Assembly (NCBI RefSeq): GCF_003665435.1
Contig: NZ_CP023407.1
Coordinates: 558,001-622,000 of the forward strand
Direction: 5' to 3'
Source: Streptomyces fungicidicus
Lineage (GTDB): Bacteria > Actinomycetota > Actinomycetes > Streptomycetales > Streptomycetaceae
DNA: 64,000 bases
Shown here in pieces: positions 9,004 through 15,556 of the stretch (its first letter is position 1; each line of letters starts with the position of its first letter). Under the pieces are notes generated by a model. The model searched no databases. It had not been told where the DNA came from and worked only from the letters and a program-made list of their open reading frames with translations. A program made the translations under genes and the position numbers.

Positions 9004-9353
9004 GACGAGTGGTCCTCTCTGTCGCGGCGAGCCGCCGGCCGGCCGGTGCACGGGGGTCCTGGCGTGGGTTGGGGCCGTGCCCGGCCGGGGGCGCCGCCGA
9101 TGGGCTGGCGGTGCCACTGTCGGAGAGGAGAGGGGGCGCGGGCACCGGCAATGTCACCGGTCTCGTGCGCCGCGCCGGGCCGCGCACCCCCGCCCCCGGA
9201 ACCGCGTCGGCGGTCCGGGGGGCGGGAACAGGCGTGACTCACGCACCGCGTGCGGGGGCGTGCCGGGGAGGAGAGGACGGGCTCGCGGTCACCGTCGGAG
9301 TCGGCCGGGAGGTGACCGCGCTGAGCGGGGGCGGGCCCCGGGCCCGGCCGGCG
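9004..9353. other. Non-coding gap upstream of the polyesterase gene
   Basis: 350 bases of extreme GC content. They must hold the leftward polyesterase promoter, but no clear -10/-35 pair is visible. At 9332-9346 there is a CGGGCCC/GGGCCCG inverted repeat with a 1-nt spacer just beyond the stop of the 69-aa gene; it is too tight for a hairpin loop. I see no coding sequence here that I can support. Confidence 0.4.
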
Positions 9354-9563
9354 CTAGGCCGCGTCGTAGACGTGGGCCCTGCCGCCGACCCACTTCACCC
9401 AGGCGGGATCGTCGAGCAGCTGCTCGCTCTCCGGCAGTCCCGCGCGTCGCAGGAACTCCACGACGTCCCGGTCGGAGTTGGCGAGGCCGACGATCTCGCC
9501 GCGCACCGTCACCCGCCGTCCGCCCGATCCGAGCGGCGGGTGGACCACGATCGGCGCCTTCAT
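9354..9563 (-). CDS. Small conserved-type hypothetical protein
   Basis: 69 residues, acidic to neutral, no cysteines, no membrane segment. It begins with a strand-rich stretch (APIVVHPPLGSGGRRVTVRG) and ends KWVGGRAHVYDAA. Codon use is fully Streptomyces-like. A GGAAGG motif abuts the ATG, so an alternative GTG five codons later (spaced 8 nt from AAGG) is possible and would give 64 residues. I do not recognise a named domain. The gene stands alone between the polyesterase and a divergent small gene. Confidence 0.6.
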   Translation of the reverse strand: MKAPIVVHPPLGSGGRRVTVRGEIVGLANSDRDVVEFLRRAGLPESEQLLDDPAWVKWVGGRAHVYDAA

Positions 9564-9702
9564 CCTTCCAGGATCCCGCCGGCGCGTCCGCTATGCATGT
9601 CGGACCCGCACATCACCCGACTGGCGGGCCCGGACGAGCCGTCCGGGCCCGCACCGTGCTCGTATGGAAGCGGCCCCCATACCTACCAGGAGGGAGCTGG
9701 CA

Positions 9703-9885
9703 ATGCACGAGATGTGGTGCGGTGCGGACATGTCGGGGGAACCGGTGTGGCATGTCCTCACGCCCGACAAGACGTCCACGCTCTGCGGAGTGGAGAAACA
9801 GGAGGAGGCGGCCCGGCGGCACACGACGGACCGGCACTGCTTCTCCTGCATGAAGTCGTTCCAGCTGGTGGTCGAGTCCCATTGA
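9703..9885 (+). CDS. Small cysteine-containing protein
   Basis: 60 residues with an excellent AGGAGGGAG ribosome binding site 7 nt before the ATG. Four cysteines (C6, C28, and C46/C49 in a CFSC pair) together with histidines could form a metal site, but I do not recognise the family. It is convergent with the TPR gene (stops 21 bp apart). Confidence 0.6.
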   Translation: MHEMWCGADMSGEPVWHVLTPDKTSTLCGVEKQEEAARRHTTDRHCFSCMKSFQLVVESH

Positions 9886-9906
9886 GCCGTCCGGCGGGAC
9901 ACGGCC

Positions 9907-11592
9907 TCAGTGGCAGGGGCGGCCGTCGTCCGATTCCATCGGGCGGCGGGGCTCCAGCCGGCAGAAGCACGAAGCCTCGACCGGGACGTCCGCCAACGCG
10001 GCCGCCTGCTTGAGCTGTTGAGCGATGATCGCGGCCTCACCCAGCTTGCCGGTCCGCGTCAGACACTCGTGGAAACCGTGCAACGCCCAGACGTTTCCCG
10101 GGTGTTGCAGGGGACGGGGCAGGGTGCCGTCGAGGCCGAGGTCCGCGCGGTACACCGCCTCGGCCTCCGCGACGCGGCCCTGCTCCAGCAGCAGCGCCCC
10201 GTAGGCGTGCCGGGTGGGCTGCATCCAGCCCCAGGGCTCGTCGTAGGGCAGGTTGTCGTCGAGTGCGACGGATCGCTCCAGCGCGGCGAACGCGATGGCG
10301 TACTCGCCCTTGCGGTAGGCGAGTTCACCGTCCAGCATCGCGGACGCGACGGCGAGGATGTCGTGGCAGGTGTTGTTGAACAGCATCCGGGTGCCGGGTA
10401 CCCGGTCCACGGCCGCGCGGAAGCTGTCCCGTTCCGCCTCGGCCCCGTCGAGGGCGCCGGTCGCGGAGAGGGCGACGCCACGGGCGTAGTGGAGCATCGC
10501 GGTGGTCACGCAGTGCAGTTCCGGGTCGGCGGGGAACGGCAGCGCGAGGATGTCGTCCCAGCGGCCGAAACGGATCAGGACGTGGACGCGCATCGCCAGG
10601 AAACCCTCGAGCCAGTCGGCCATGGGCGGACTCTGCACCCGGAGCAGCTTCTCGGGGATGGCGGCCTCGAGCCGCGCGGCGGCGTCCAGGGCGATCCGCG
10701 ACTGGCCGGCGAACATGGCGCCGTAGATCCTGAAGTGGTGGTTGTGGGCGCGGTAGAGCGTGTAGAAGTTCATGGCGCCGGCCCGCTCCAGGTACTTCTC
10801 GTCGGCGGCGATGGCGGCGGTGTTGTCCGACACGACCCGGCGGTAGTCGCCGCACAGCACCTCCAGGTGCGAGGGCATGTGGCGCAGGTGCCCGGCGTCG
10901 GGCACGGCGCCGCGCAGCCGGTCGGCGACGGTGAGGGCCGCTTCCGGGGTGGGGGACATCTCCATCAGGTGGACGTACAGGTGGAGGACTCCGGGGTGGC
11001 GGGCGCCGGCGTCGGTGGCGAGCGCGCCGTCGAGCACCGCCCTGGCCTCCACGGTGCGGGCGCCGTCGGCGGGCAGACCGGTCCGCAGGTCCCACAGCCG
11101 CCAGGGGGTGAGGTTCATCAGGGCGTCGGCGCAGAGGGTGGCCACGTCCAGGTCGCCGGGGTGGCTCTCGTACACGGCGAGCATCGCGTCGGCGTACGGC
11201 TCGTTCCACACCGAGCAGTCCTCGGCGGCGCGGGCCCGCGGGTAGCGGGCGCGCAGGGCCTCCACGAGGGCCCGCTCGACGGGGGCGGCGTGCGCGGCCT
11301 TCCCCTGCGCCTGTTCCACCGCGCGGTGGGCGCGTTCGACGGTGCGGACGAGTTCGTCACCGTCGAAGGCGTCCCAGGGCTTGTTGTAGTTGGGGCCGAG
11401 GGCGTAGGCGATGCCCCAGTGGGCCATCGCGCAGTCCGGGTCGGCCTCGGCCGCCCTCTCGAAGCAGGCGACCGCCTCCTCATGGTTGAACGCGTACGTC
11501 CACATCAGCCCTCGGTCGAACCAGAGTTGGGCGTCGGCGGAGGACGTGCTCACGGGCCTGCGGTAGGGACCGAGGTCGTAGTAGTCGTCCAT
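9907..11592 (-). CDS. Tetratricopeptide-repeat protein
   Basis: 561 residues, cytoplasmic, built of TPR-like helix pairs. The clearest unit is near residues 22-65 (LWFDRGLMWTYAFNHEEAVA, then CFERAAEADPDCAMAHWGIA). Later units include YRKGEYAIAFAALERSVAL and EQGRVAEAEAVYR near residues 430-500. No catalytic motif is evident. The C-terminus has a C-F-C pair (EASCFCRLEPR). The ATG at 11592 follows GGGAGG by 9 nt, and the open frame further upstream is arginine-rich and not coding. The function is unknown; such proteins usually mediate protein contacts. Confidence 0.82.
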   Translation of the reverse strand: MDDYYDLGPYRRPVSTSSADAQLWFDRGLMWTYAFNHEEAVACFERAAEADPDCAMAHWGIAYALGPNYNKPWDAFDGDELVRTVERAHRAVEQAQGKAAHAAPVERALVEALRARYPRARAAEDCSVWNEPYADAMLAVYESHPGDLDVATLCADALMNLTPWRLWDLRTGLPADGARTVEARAVLDGALATDAGARHPGVLHLYVHLMEMSPTPEAALTVADRLRGAVPDAGHLRHMPSHLEVLCGDYRRVVSDNTAAIAADEKYLERAGAMNFYTLYRAHNHHFRIYGAMFAGQSRIALDAAARLEAAIPEKLLRVQSPPMADWLEGFLAMRVHVLIRFGRWDDILALPFPADPELHCVTTAMLHYARGVALSATGALDGAEAERDSFRAAVDRVPGTRMLFNNTCHDILAVASAMLDGELAYRKGEYAIAFAALERSVALDDNLPYDEPWGWMQPTRHAYGALLLEQGRVAEAEAVYRADLGLDGTLPRPLQHPGNVWALHGFHECLTRTGKLGEAAIIAQQLKQAAALADVPVEASCFCRLEPRRPMESDDGRPCH

Positions 11593-11910
11593 GAGTGCCT
11601 GCCTCCCGGGGAAGCGGATGGGCCGGCCACTGCTCCGCCGGCGACGGACGTCCCGTGGGGACGAAACCGACGATAGCGGGGCACGAGCGCTCGCGCAGGC
11701 ATCGACGGGGACGACCCGCGAGCGCCTCCGCAAGGGAGGCGCGAGCATTCACCGTGAGCACTCAGCCGGACACCGGGAGCGAGAGCGGGCGGTCGGCGCG
11801 TCGTTCGTTCCGGGGGACGTTCGCCGACGGGCTGGCCGGGGCCGTGCCGCGCTCCCTAGGATGTACTTCCTGTCCAGCCAGTCCAGTTGGTGCGGCCCGC
11901 AGGGGGAACG
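11593..11910. other. Divergent promoter region between the TPR and methyltransferase genes
   Basis: 318 bases without a supported gene. A minus-strand TATCGT (11672-11677) could be the -10 for the TPR gene. A plus-strand TAGGAT (about 11858-11863) could serve the methyltransferase. A 10-bp palindrome CGAGCGCTCG lies at 11684-11693, just upstream of the minus-strand -10. Confidence 0.4.
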
Positions 11911-12732
11911 ATGCACACCGGTAAGCAACTGTCCACCGAGATCGACGCGACCGTGCCGACGGCGGCGCGGATGTACGACTTCTACCTGGGCGGCAAGGAC
12001 AACTACGCTGCGGACCGGGCGGCGACCGAGGAACTCGACAAGGTGGTGCCCAGCACCCGCCGCCTGGCGCTGAACAACCGGCGCTTCCTGCAGCGGGTGG
12101 TCCGCACCCTCACCCAGGAGTACGGGATACGGCAGTACCTCGACCACGGCTCCGGCCTGCCCACCCAGGACAACGTCCACCAGGTCGCGCAGCGCATCGA
12201 CCCGACCACCCACGTGGTCTACGCCGACAACGACCCGATGGTGCTGGTCCACGGCCGCGCCCTGCTGGAGCAGGACAGGCGCACCGTGGTCATCCAGGCC
12301 GACATGCGGGACACCGACGGGATATTCGGCCACCCGGAGACCCAGCGTCTGATCGACTTCTCGGAGCCGGTCTGCGTCCTGTTCAACTCGGTCTTCCACT
12401 GCATCCCGGACAGCGACACCGACGGGCCGCTCGCCCTGGCCCGCCGGGTGCGTGAACGGCTCGCGCCGGGCAGCTTCATGGTGATGTGCCAGCTGGTGAG
12501 CGAGGACGCCGAGGTCCGCAAGTTCGTCACGGACTTCATGGACCAGGCGACCCAGGGGCACTGGGGCCGCGTGCGGCAGCAGGCGGACGTCCACGCGTAC
12601 TTCGAGGGTCTCGAGGTCCTGGAGCCGGGCCTGGTGGAGGTGTCCACCTGGCGACCGGACACCGAGGTGGCGCCCCGTCAGCTCACCCAGGAATGGATCG
12701 AGTTCGGCGGGGTCGGCCGGATCCCGCAGTGA
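11911..12732 (+). CDS. DUF574-type SAM-dependent methyltransferase (Methyltransf_19)
   Basis: 273 residues. The family is abundant in Streptomyces. Diagnostic blocks are ARMYDFYLGGKDNYAADR (residues 20-37), RRLALNNRRFL near residue 58, the glycine-rich SAM loop region YLDHGSGLPTQDNVHQVA (about 86-103), and the acidic VVYADNDPMVLVHGRALL that binds the SAM ribose. A GGGGGA ribosome binding site precedes the ATG by a few bases. The methyl acceptor is unknown. The gene ends before a strong bidirectional hairpin. Confidence 0.9.
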   Translation: MHTGKQLSTEIDATVPTAARMYDFYLGGKDNYAADRAATEELDKVVPSTRRLALNNRRFLQRVVRTLTQEYGIRQYLDHGSGLPTQDNVHQVAQRIDPTTHVVYADNDPMVLVHGRALLEQDRRTVVIQADMRDTDGIFGHPETQRLIDFSEPVCVLFNSVFHCIPDSDTDGPLALARRVRERLAPGSFMVMCQLVSEDAEVRKFVTDFMDQATQGHWGRVRQQADVHAYFEGLEVLEPGLVEVSTWRPDTEVAPRQLTQEWIEFGGVGRIPQ

Positions 12733-12760
12733 CCTCCTGACGCCTCGGCAGCCACAGCGA

Positions 12761-12797
12761 CGCCCCCTGCCGGACCCGAGCGGTCCGGCAGGGGGCG
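12761..12797. terminator. Bidirectional terminator, 16-bp perfect stem
   Basis: CGCCCCCTGCCGGACC (12761-12776) pairs perfectly with GGTCCGGCAGGGGGCG (12782-12797) across a 5-nt loop. It lies between the stops of the convergent methyltransferase and XRE regulator genes. Confidence 0.85.
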
Positions 12798-12816
12798 TCG
12801 GCGTGTCCGCCCGCGG

Positions 12817-13737
12817 TCACTCCGCGGCGTACCGCCTCTCGATCGTCGTGCGCAGCAGCTCCACCGAGTCACGGGGTTTGAGCGCCTCGTCGGCGAGACG
12901 GTCCAGCGCGATCCGGTACTCCTCCGTCTCGTCGCGGTCCTCGAGGAAGTTGGCGCTCCTGATGTGCTCCAGGTAGACGACGTCGGGCAGGTCCAGCCCG
13001 CCGAAGCGCAGATAGGTCACGGGGATGGCGGGAGCCGACGCGTTGGTGACGTCCAGCGGGACGATCTGCACCGTCACATTGGGCCGCCCGGCCATCGTGA
13101 TCAGGTGCTCGAGCTGCTCGCGCATCACCGCGGGACTGCCCAGGACGCGCAGCAGGACCGACTCGTCGACGACGGCCCAGATCTGCGGCGCGGACTCCCG
13201 CATCAGCAGTTCGGCGCGGCGCATGCGCAGCTCGACGCGGCGCTCCACCTCGCTCGCCGGGGCGTTCGGCAGCCCTCGCTCGACCACCGCGCGGGTGTAG
13301 GCGGCGGTCTGCAGCAGCCCGGGCACGTACTGGATCTCGAAGGTGCGGATGGTGGCGGCGGCCTCCTGGAGCCCGACCAGACGGTCGAACCACTCCGGCA
13401 TCAGCCGCTTGTCGTACCGCTGCCACCAGCCCGGCTCGCCGGCCCGCCGCAGCAGCTTGAGCAGCACCGAGGCCTCGTAGTCGTCGGTACCGTAGAGCTC
13501 CAGCAGGGCGCGGACATCGGCGTCGGTCGGCGGGCGGCGGCCCTTGCCGGACTCGATGCGGGACAGCTTCGCGGCACTGAAGCCCGCGGAGCGCGCCGCC
13601 TGGTCCTGGGACAGTCCGGCATCGTCCCTGAAGCCCGCCAGCTGCACGCCGACGAGCATCTTCAGCAGGGTCGGGGCGGGTTCGGGCCTGTCCAGATAGG
13701 GTTCCAGACGGGAGATTCGACGCGACGCGGCGGACAT
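12817..13737 (-). CDS. XRE-family regulator with DUF5753 ligand domain (WhiJ-like)
   Basis: 306 residues. The N-terminal HTH_31/XRE domain (about residues 28-85) reads LAGFRDDAGLSQDQAARSAG, then SAAKLSRIESGKGRRPP. The DUF5753 domain fills the rest (WWQRYDKRLMPEWFDRLVGL near 105; IRTFEIQYVPGLLQTAAYTRAV near 135). This architecture belongs to the WhiJ/AbaA-like paralogues of Streptomyces, which work with a DUF397 protein and often an RsbW-like ATPase. All three are adjacent here. The ATG follows GGGAG. A GCGAT-N7-ATCGC repeat in its promoter may be an operator. Confidence 0.92.
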   Translation of the reverse strand: MSAASRRISRLEPYLDRPEPAPTLLKMLVGVQLAGFRDDAGLSQDQAARSAGFSAAKLSRIESGKGRRPPTDADVRALLELYGTDDYEASVLLKLLRRAGEPGWWQRYDKRLMPEWFDRLVGLQEAAATIRTFEIQYVPGLLQTAAYTRAVVERGLPNAPASEVERRVELRMRRAELLMRESAPQIWAVVDESVLLRVLGSPAVMREQLEHLITMAGRPNVTVQIVPLDVTNASAPAIPVTYLRFGGLDLPDVVYLEHIRSANFLEDRDETEEYRIALDRLADEALKPRDSVELLRTTIERRYAAE

Positions 13738-13764
13738 CCTGACTCCCAGCAGACCGGCACAAGG

Positions 13765-13781
13765 GCGATTTACACTATCGC
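13765..13781 (-). promoter_or_regulatory. Inverted repeat in the promoter of the XRE regulator
   Basis: GCGAT-ttacact-ATCGC, 28 bp upstream of the XRE start. On the minus strand the centre contains TAGTGT, a plausible -10. It is a possible autoregulatory site; the binding factor is inferred only from position. Confidence 0.35.
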
Positions 13782-13900
13782 ACCCGACTCTGCCTCACCG
13801 CATCCGCGTGCGAAACCCCTGAAGAAGTGGGGAGTTGGGCTCCGTTTCACCCGCACGGCCGACGGTGCCGGCCGGGCGGCGCCGGCCCGTCGCAGGTGTG

Positions 13901-14131
13901 TCAGACGAGGTGGTCGAACTCGCCGTCCTTCGCGCCGGCCAGGAACGCGGCCAGCTCCGCGGCCGTGTAGACGAGGGCGGGGCCGTCGGGGTCACGGGAG
14001 TTGCGCATCGCGATGTCCCCGCCGTTCAGCGGGGCGACCTCGACGCAGTTGCCCTCGGCGTTGCTGTGCCGGCTCTTGATCCAGCGGGCGTCCAGCTGGC
14101 TGGCCCGCACTCCGTTCCGCACTCCTGGCAC
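13901..14131 (-). CDS. DUF397 domain protein, partner of the WhiJ-like regulator
   Basis: 76 residues. It has the DUF397 hallmark RWIKSRHSNAEGNCVEVA (about residues 16-33) followed by MRNSRDPDGPALVYTAAELAAF and a C-terminal FLAGAKDGEFDHL block. DUF397 proteins are encoded beside XRE-DUF5753 regulators and are thought to modulate them. The next gene on this strand is exactly that regulator. Starts at the ATG (14131) or the GTG at codon 4 are both possible. Confidence 0.92.
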   Translation of the reverse strand: MPGVRNGVRASQLDARWIKSRHSNAEGNCVEVAPLNGGDIAMRNSRDPDGPALVYTAAELAAFLAGAKDGEFDHLV

Positions 14132-14213
14132 CGCTGTCTCCTTGCTGTTGCCGTCTCCCCGGGAACGCCGCGCGGATGCCCCGCCACGCCCGGAAAAATC
14201 TCGCGCAATTTCT

Positions 14214-14227
14214 CGTGCAATTGCACG
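14214..14227. promoter_or_regulatory. 14-bp perfect palindrome overlapping the -35 of the RsbW-like ATPase gene
   Basis: CGTGCAATTGCACG is perfectly self-complementary. It overlaps a good promoter for the rightward ATPase gene: TTGCAC at 14221-14226, an 18-nt spacer, and GATAAT at 14245-14250. A related half site, TCGCGCAATT, occurs at 14201-14210. An autoregulated site for the adjacent XRE regulator is the simplest reading. Confidence 0.6.
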
Positions 14228-14309
14228 CGAGCGCCCTCAGCGTGGATAATAGCTGCGGCGTCAACCCCTGTGCTGACGCCCCGTCCTGACGTCGCATCGG
14301 GGAGATGCC

Positions 14310-14795
14310 GTGCCCTCACCTGCGCATCCGCTGCTCCGGTCGTCGGCCGCGGCCGTGATACGGACGGGTGGCCCGGGCGGCGCCGCGTCCCCTTCGGCCG
14401 CGCTGCACATCGCGTGCGGCCCGGAGGGTCTCGCGTGTGCGCGGTCCTTCACCCGGGACACCCTGCGCGGGTGGTCACTCGGCCACCGCTGCGACGACGC
14501 CACCCTGGTGATCACCGAGCTCGCCACCAACGCCGTGACGCACGCGGCACCGCGGTGCGCGGGTGCGCAGGAGGTCCGGCTCGGGTTCCGGCTGGAGCCC
14601 GCGCACCTGCTGCTCACGGTCTCCGATCCCGACGACCGCCCGCCCGTCCGCACACCCGGCACGGGTGCCGCCCTCGAGGAGCACGGCCGGGGTCTGCACA
14701 TCGTCGACGCCCTGTCCGAGGCGTGGGGCTGGACCCCCGCTCCTCCCGCGGGCAAGACGGTGTGGGCCAGGTTGTCGACCCACCCCCCCATCTGA
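14310..14795 (+). CDS. RsbW-like ATP-binding protein (HATPase_c_2 anti-sigma family)
   Basis: 161 residues. It carries an N box ITELATNAVTHAAPRC (about residues 68-83), the D box region VSDPDDRPP (G1-like) and EEHGRGLHIVDALSEAWGW (G2). These are the ATP-binding features of the RsbW/SpoIIAB-type kinases used as anti-sigma factors in Streptomyces. The start is a GTG at 14310 after GGGGAGA. It is divergent from the DUF397/XRE pair, which reproduces the AbaA/WhiJ-type locus layout. Its sigma partner, if any, is not in the window. Confidence 0.9.
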   Translation: MPSPAHPLLRSSAAAVIRTGGPGGAASPSAALHIACGPEGLACARSFTRDTLRGWSLGHRCDDATLVITELATNAVTHAAPRCAGAQEVRLGFRLEPAHLLLTVSDPDDRPPVRTPGTGAALEEHGRGLHIVDALSEAWGWTPAPPAGKTVWARLSTHPPI

Positions 14796-14824
14796 CACGA
14801 CTGCCGCGGAAAGGCACCCACGCC

Positions 14825-15370
14825 ATGCGCAGCGCTTCTACGGAACAGCCGAGCAGCGAGCGCCCTGTGCGCCACACGTCCCCCACCGGAGTGGCACGGA
14901 CCACGCCTCTCACGGCACTGTCTCGCGTGCCATGGGCCGACATGCAGGACTCCACCGGATCGGCCGCGGCCATCCCCCTCCTGCTGAACGGCATCGCCTG
15001 GGGCGACGCCGACACGGCCCGCGCCGCCCTCGACGATCTGCGGAAACGGATCTGCCAGTACGGCTTCGTCACGGAACAGGCGACCGCCGCCACGGTCCCC
15101 TTCCTCTGGGAGCTGGCCCAGCTGCCGCACGTGACCTGCCGGGTCCGCATCATCCAGCTGCTCAAGGCCATCGCCGACGCCCGGCAGTGGGAGAGCACCG
15201 CCACCGCGTATCCCAAGCTGCTCAACCGCCGTGAGAACCCGGTGGTGTGGGAGCGCGCCGCCCGGCAGGCGGTGCGCGCCCGGAGGGGCGATCTGAAGCG
15301 GCTGCTGGCTGAGCCGGACACCGAGATCGCCCACGCCACCACGGAGCTGGCCCGCGCACTGGCCGACTGA
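14825..15370 (+). CDS. Hypothetical protein with a helical (HEAT-like) body
   Basis: 181 residues. The first 45 are low-complexity and polar. From about residue 50 it is helical: AAAIPLLLNGIAWGDADTAR, then AALDDLRKRIC, LPHVTCRVRIIQLLKAIADA, WERAARQAVRARRGDLKRLL. I recognise no named domain. Weak similarity in texture to HEAT-like repeat proteins is all I can claim. It starts 30 bp after the ATPase stop, so it is probably co-transcribed. It is followed by a strong terminator. Confidence 0.75.
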   Translation: MRSASTEQPSSERPVRHTSPTGVARTTPLTALSRVPWADMQDSTGSAAAIPLLLNGIAWGDADTARAALDDLRKRICQYGFVTEQATAATVPFLWELAQLPHVTCRVRIIQLLKAIADARQWESTATAYPKLLNRRENPVVWERAARQAVRARRGDLKRLLAEPDTEIAHATTELARALAD

Positions 15371-15448
15371 GCCTGCCGGGACCGGGGCCCGGCCGTCCGG
15401 CCGGGGAACGCGCGCGACCTTCGGGGGACGAGTCGCGCGCCGGGGGGA

Positions 15449-15490
15449 GGGTCGCGCGCGGCCACCGGGGGGACCGGCCGCGCGCGACCC
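15449..15490. terminator. Terminator, 15-bp perfect stem
   Basis: GGGTCGCGCGCGGCC (15449-15463) pairs with GGCCGCGCGCGACCC (15476-15490) across a 12-nt loop, about 80 bp after the stop of the preceding gene. It isolates the multidomain phosphatase gene that follows. Confidence 0.75.
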
Positions 15491-15544
15491 GCGAAGCCGT
15501 GACGGAGGTGGGCGCCGCCCCTCGCCTCGCGTCGTCCGGCGGTG

Positions 15545-15550
15545 TAGACA
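15545..15550 (+). promoter_or_regulatory. Candidate -10 of a leaderless transcript (SpoIIE phosphatase)
   Basis: TAGACA ends 6 nt before the ATG at 15557 and no ribosome binding site is present, so transcription probably starts at the start codon. Confidence 0.45.
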
Positions 15551-15556
15551 TGGCAC

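Noticed and set aside
9332..9346. CGGGCCC/GGGCCCG repeat as a terminator
   Set aside because: A 1-nt spacer cannot form a stable loop and such dyads arise easily in this GC-rich gap.
11684..11693. CGAGCGCTCG as a third LacI-type operator
   Set aside because: Ten bases of G/C-rich self-complementarity are expected by chance here, and the flanks do not match LacI sites.
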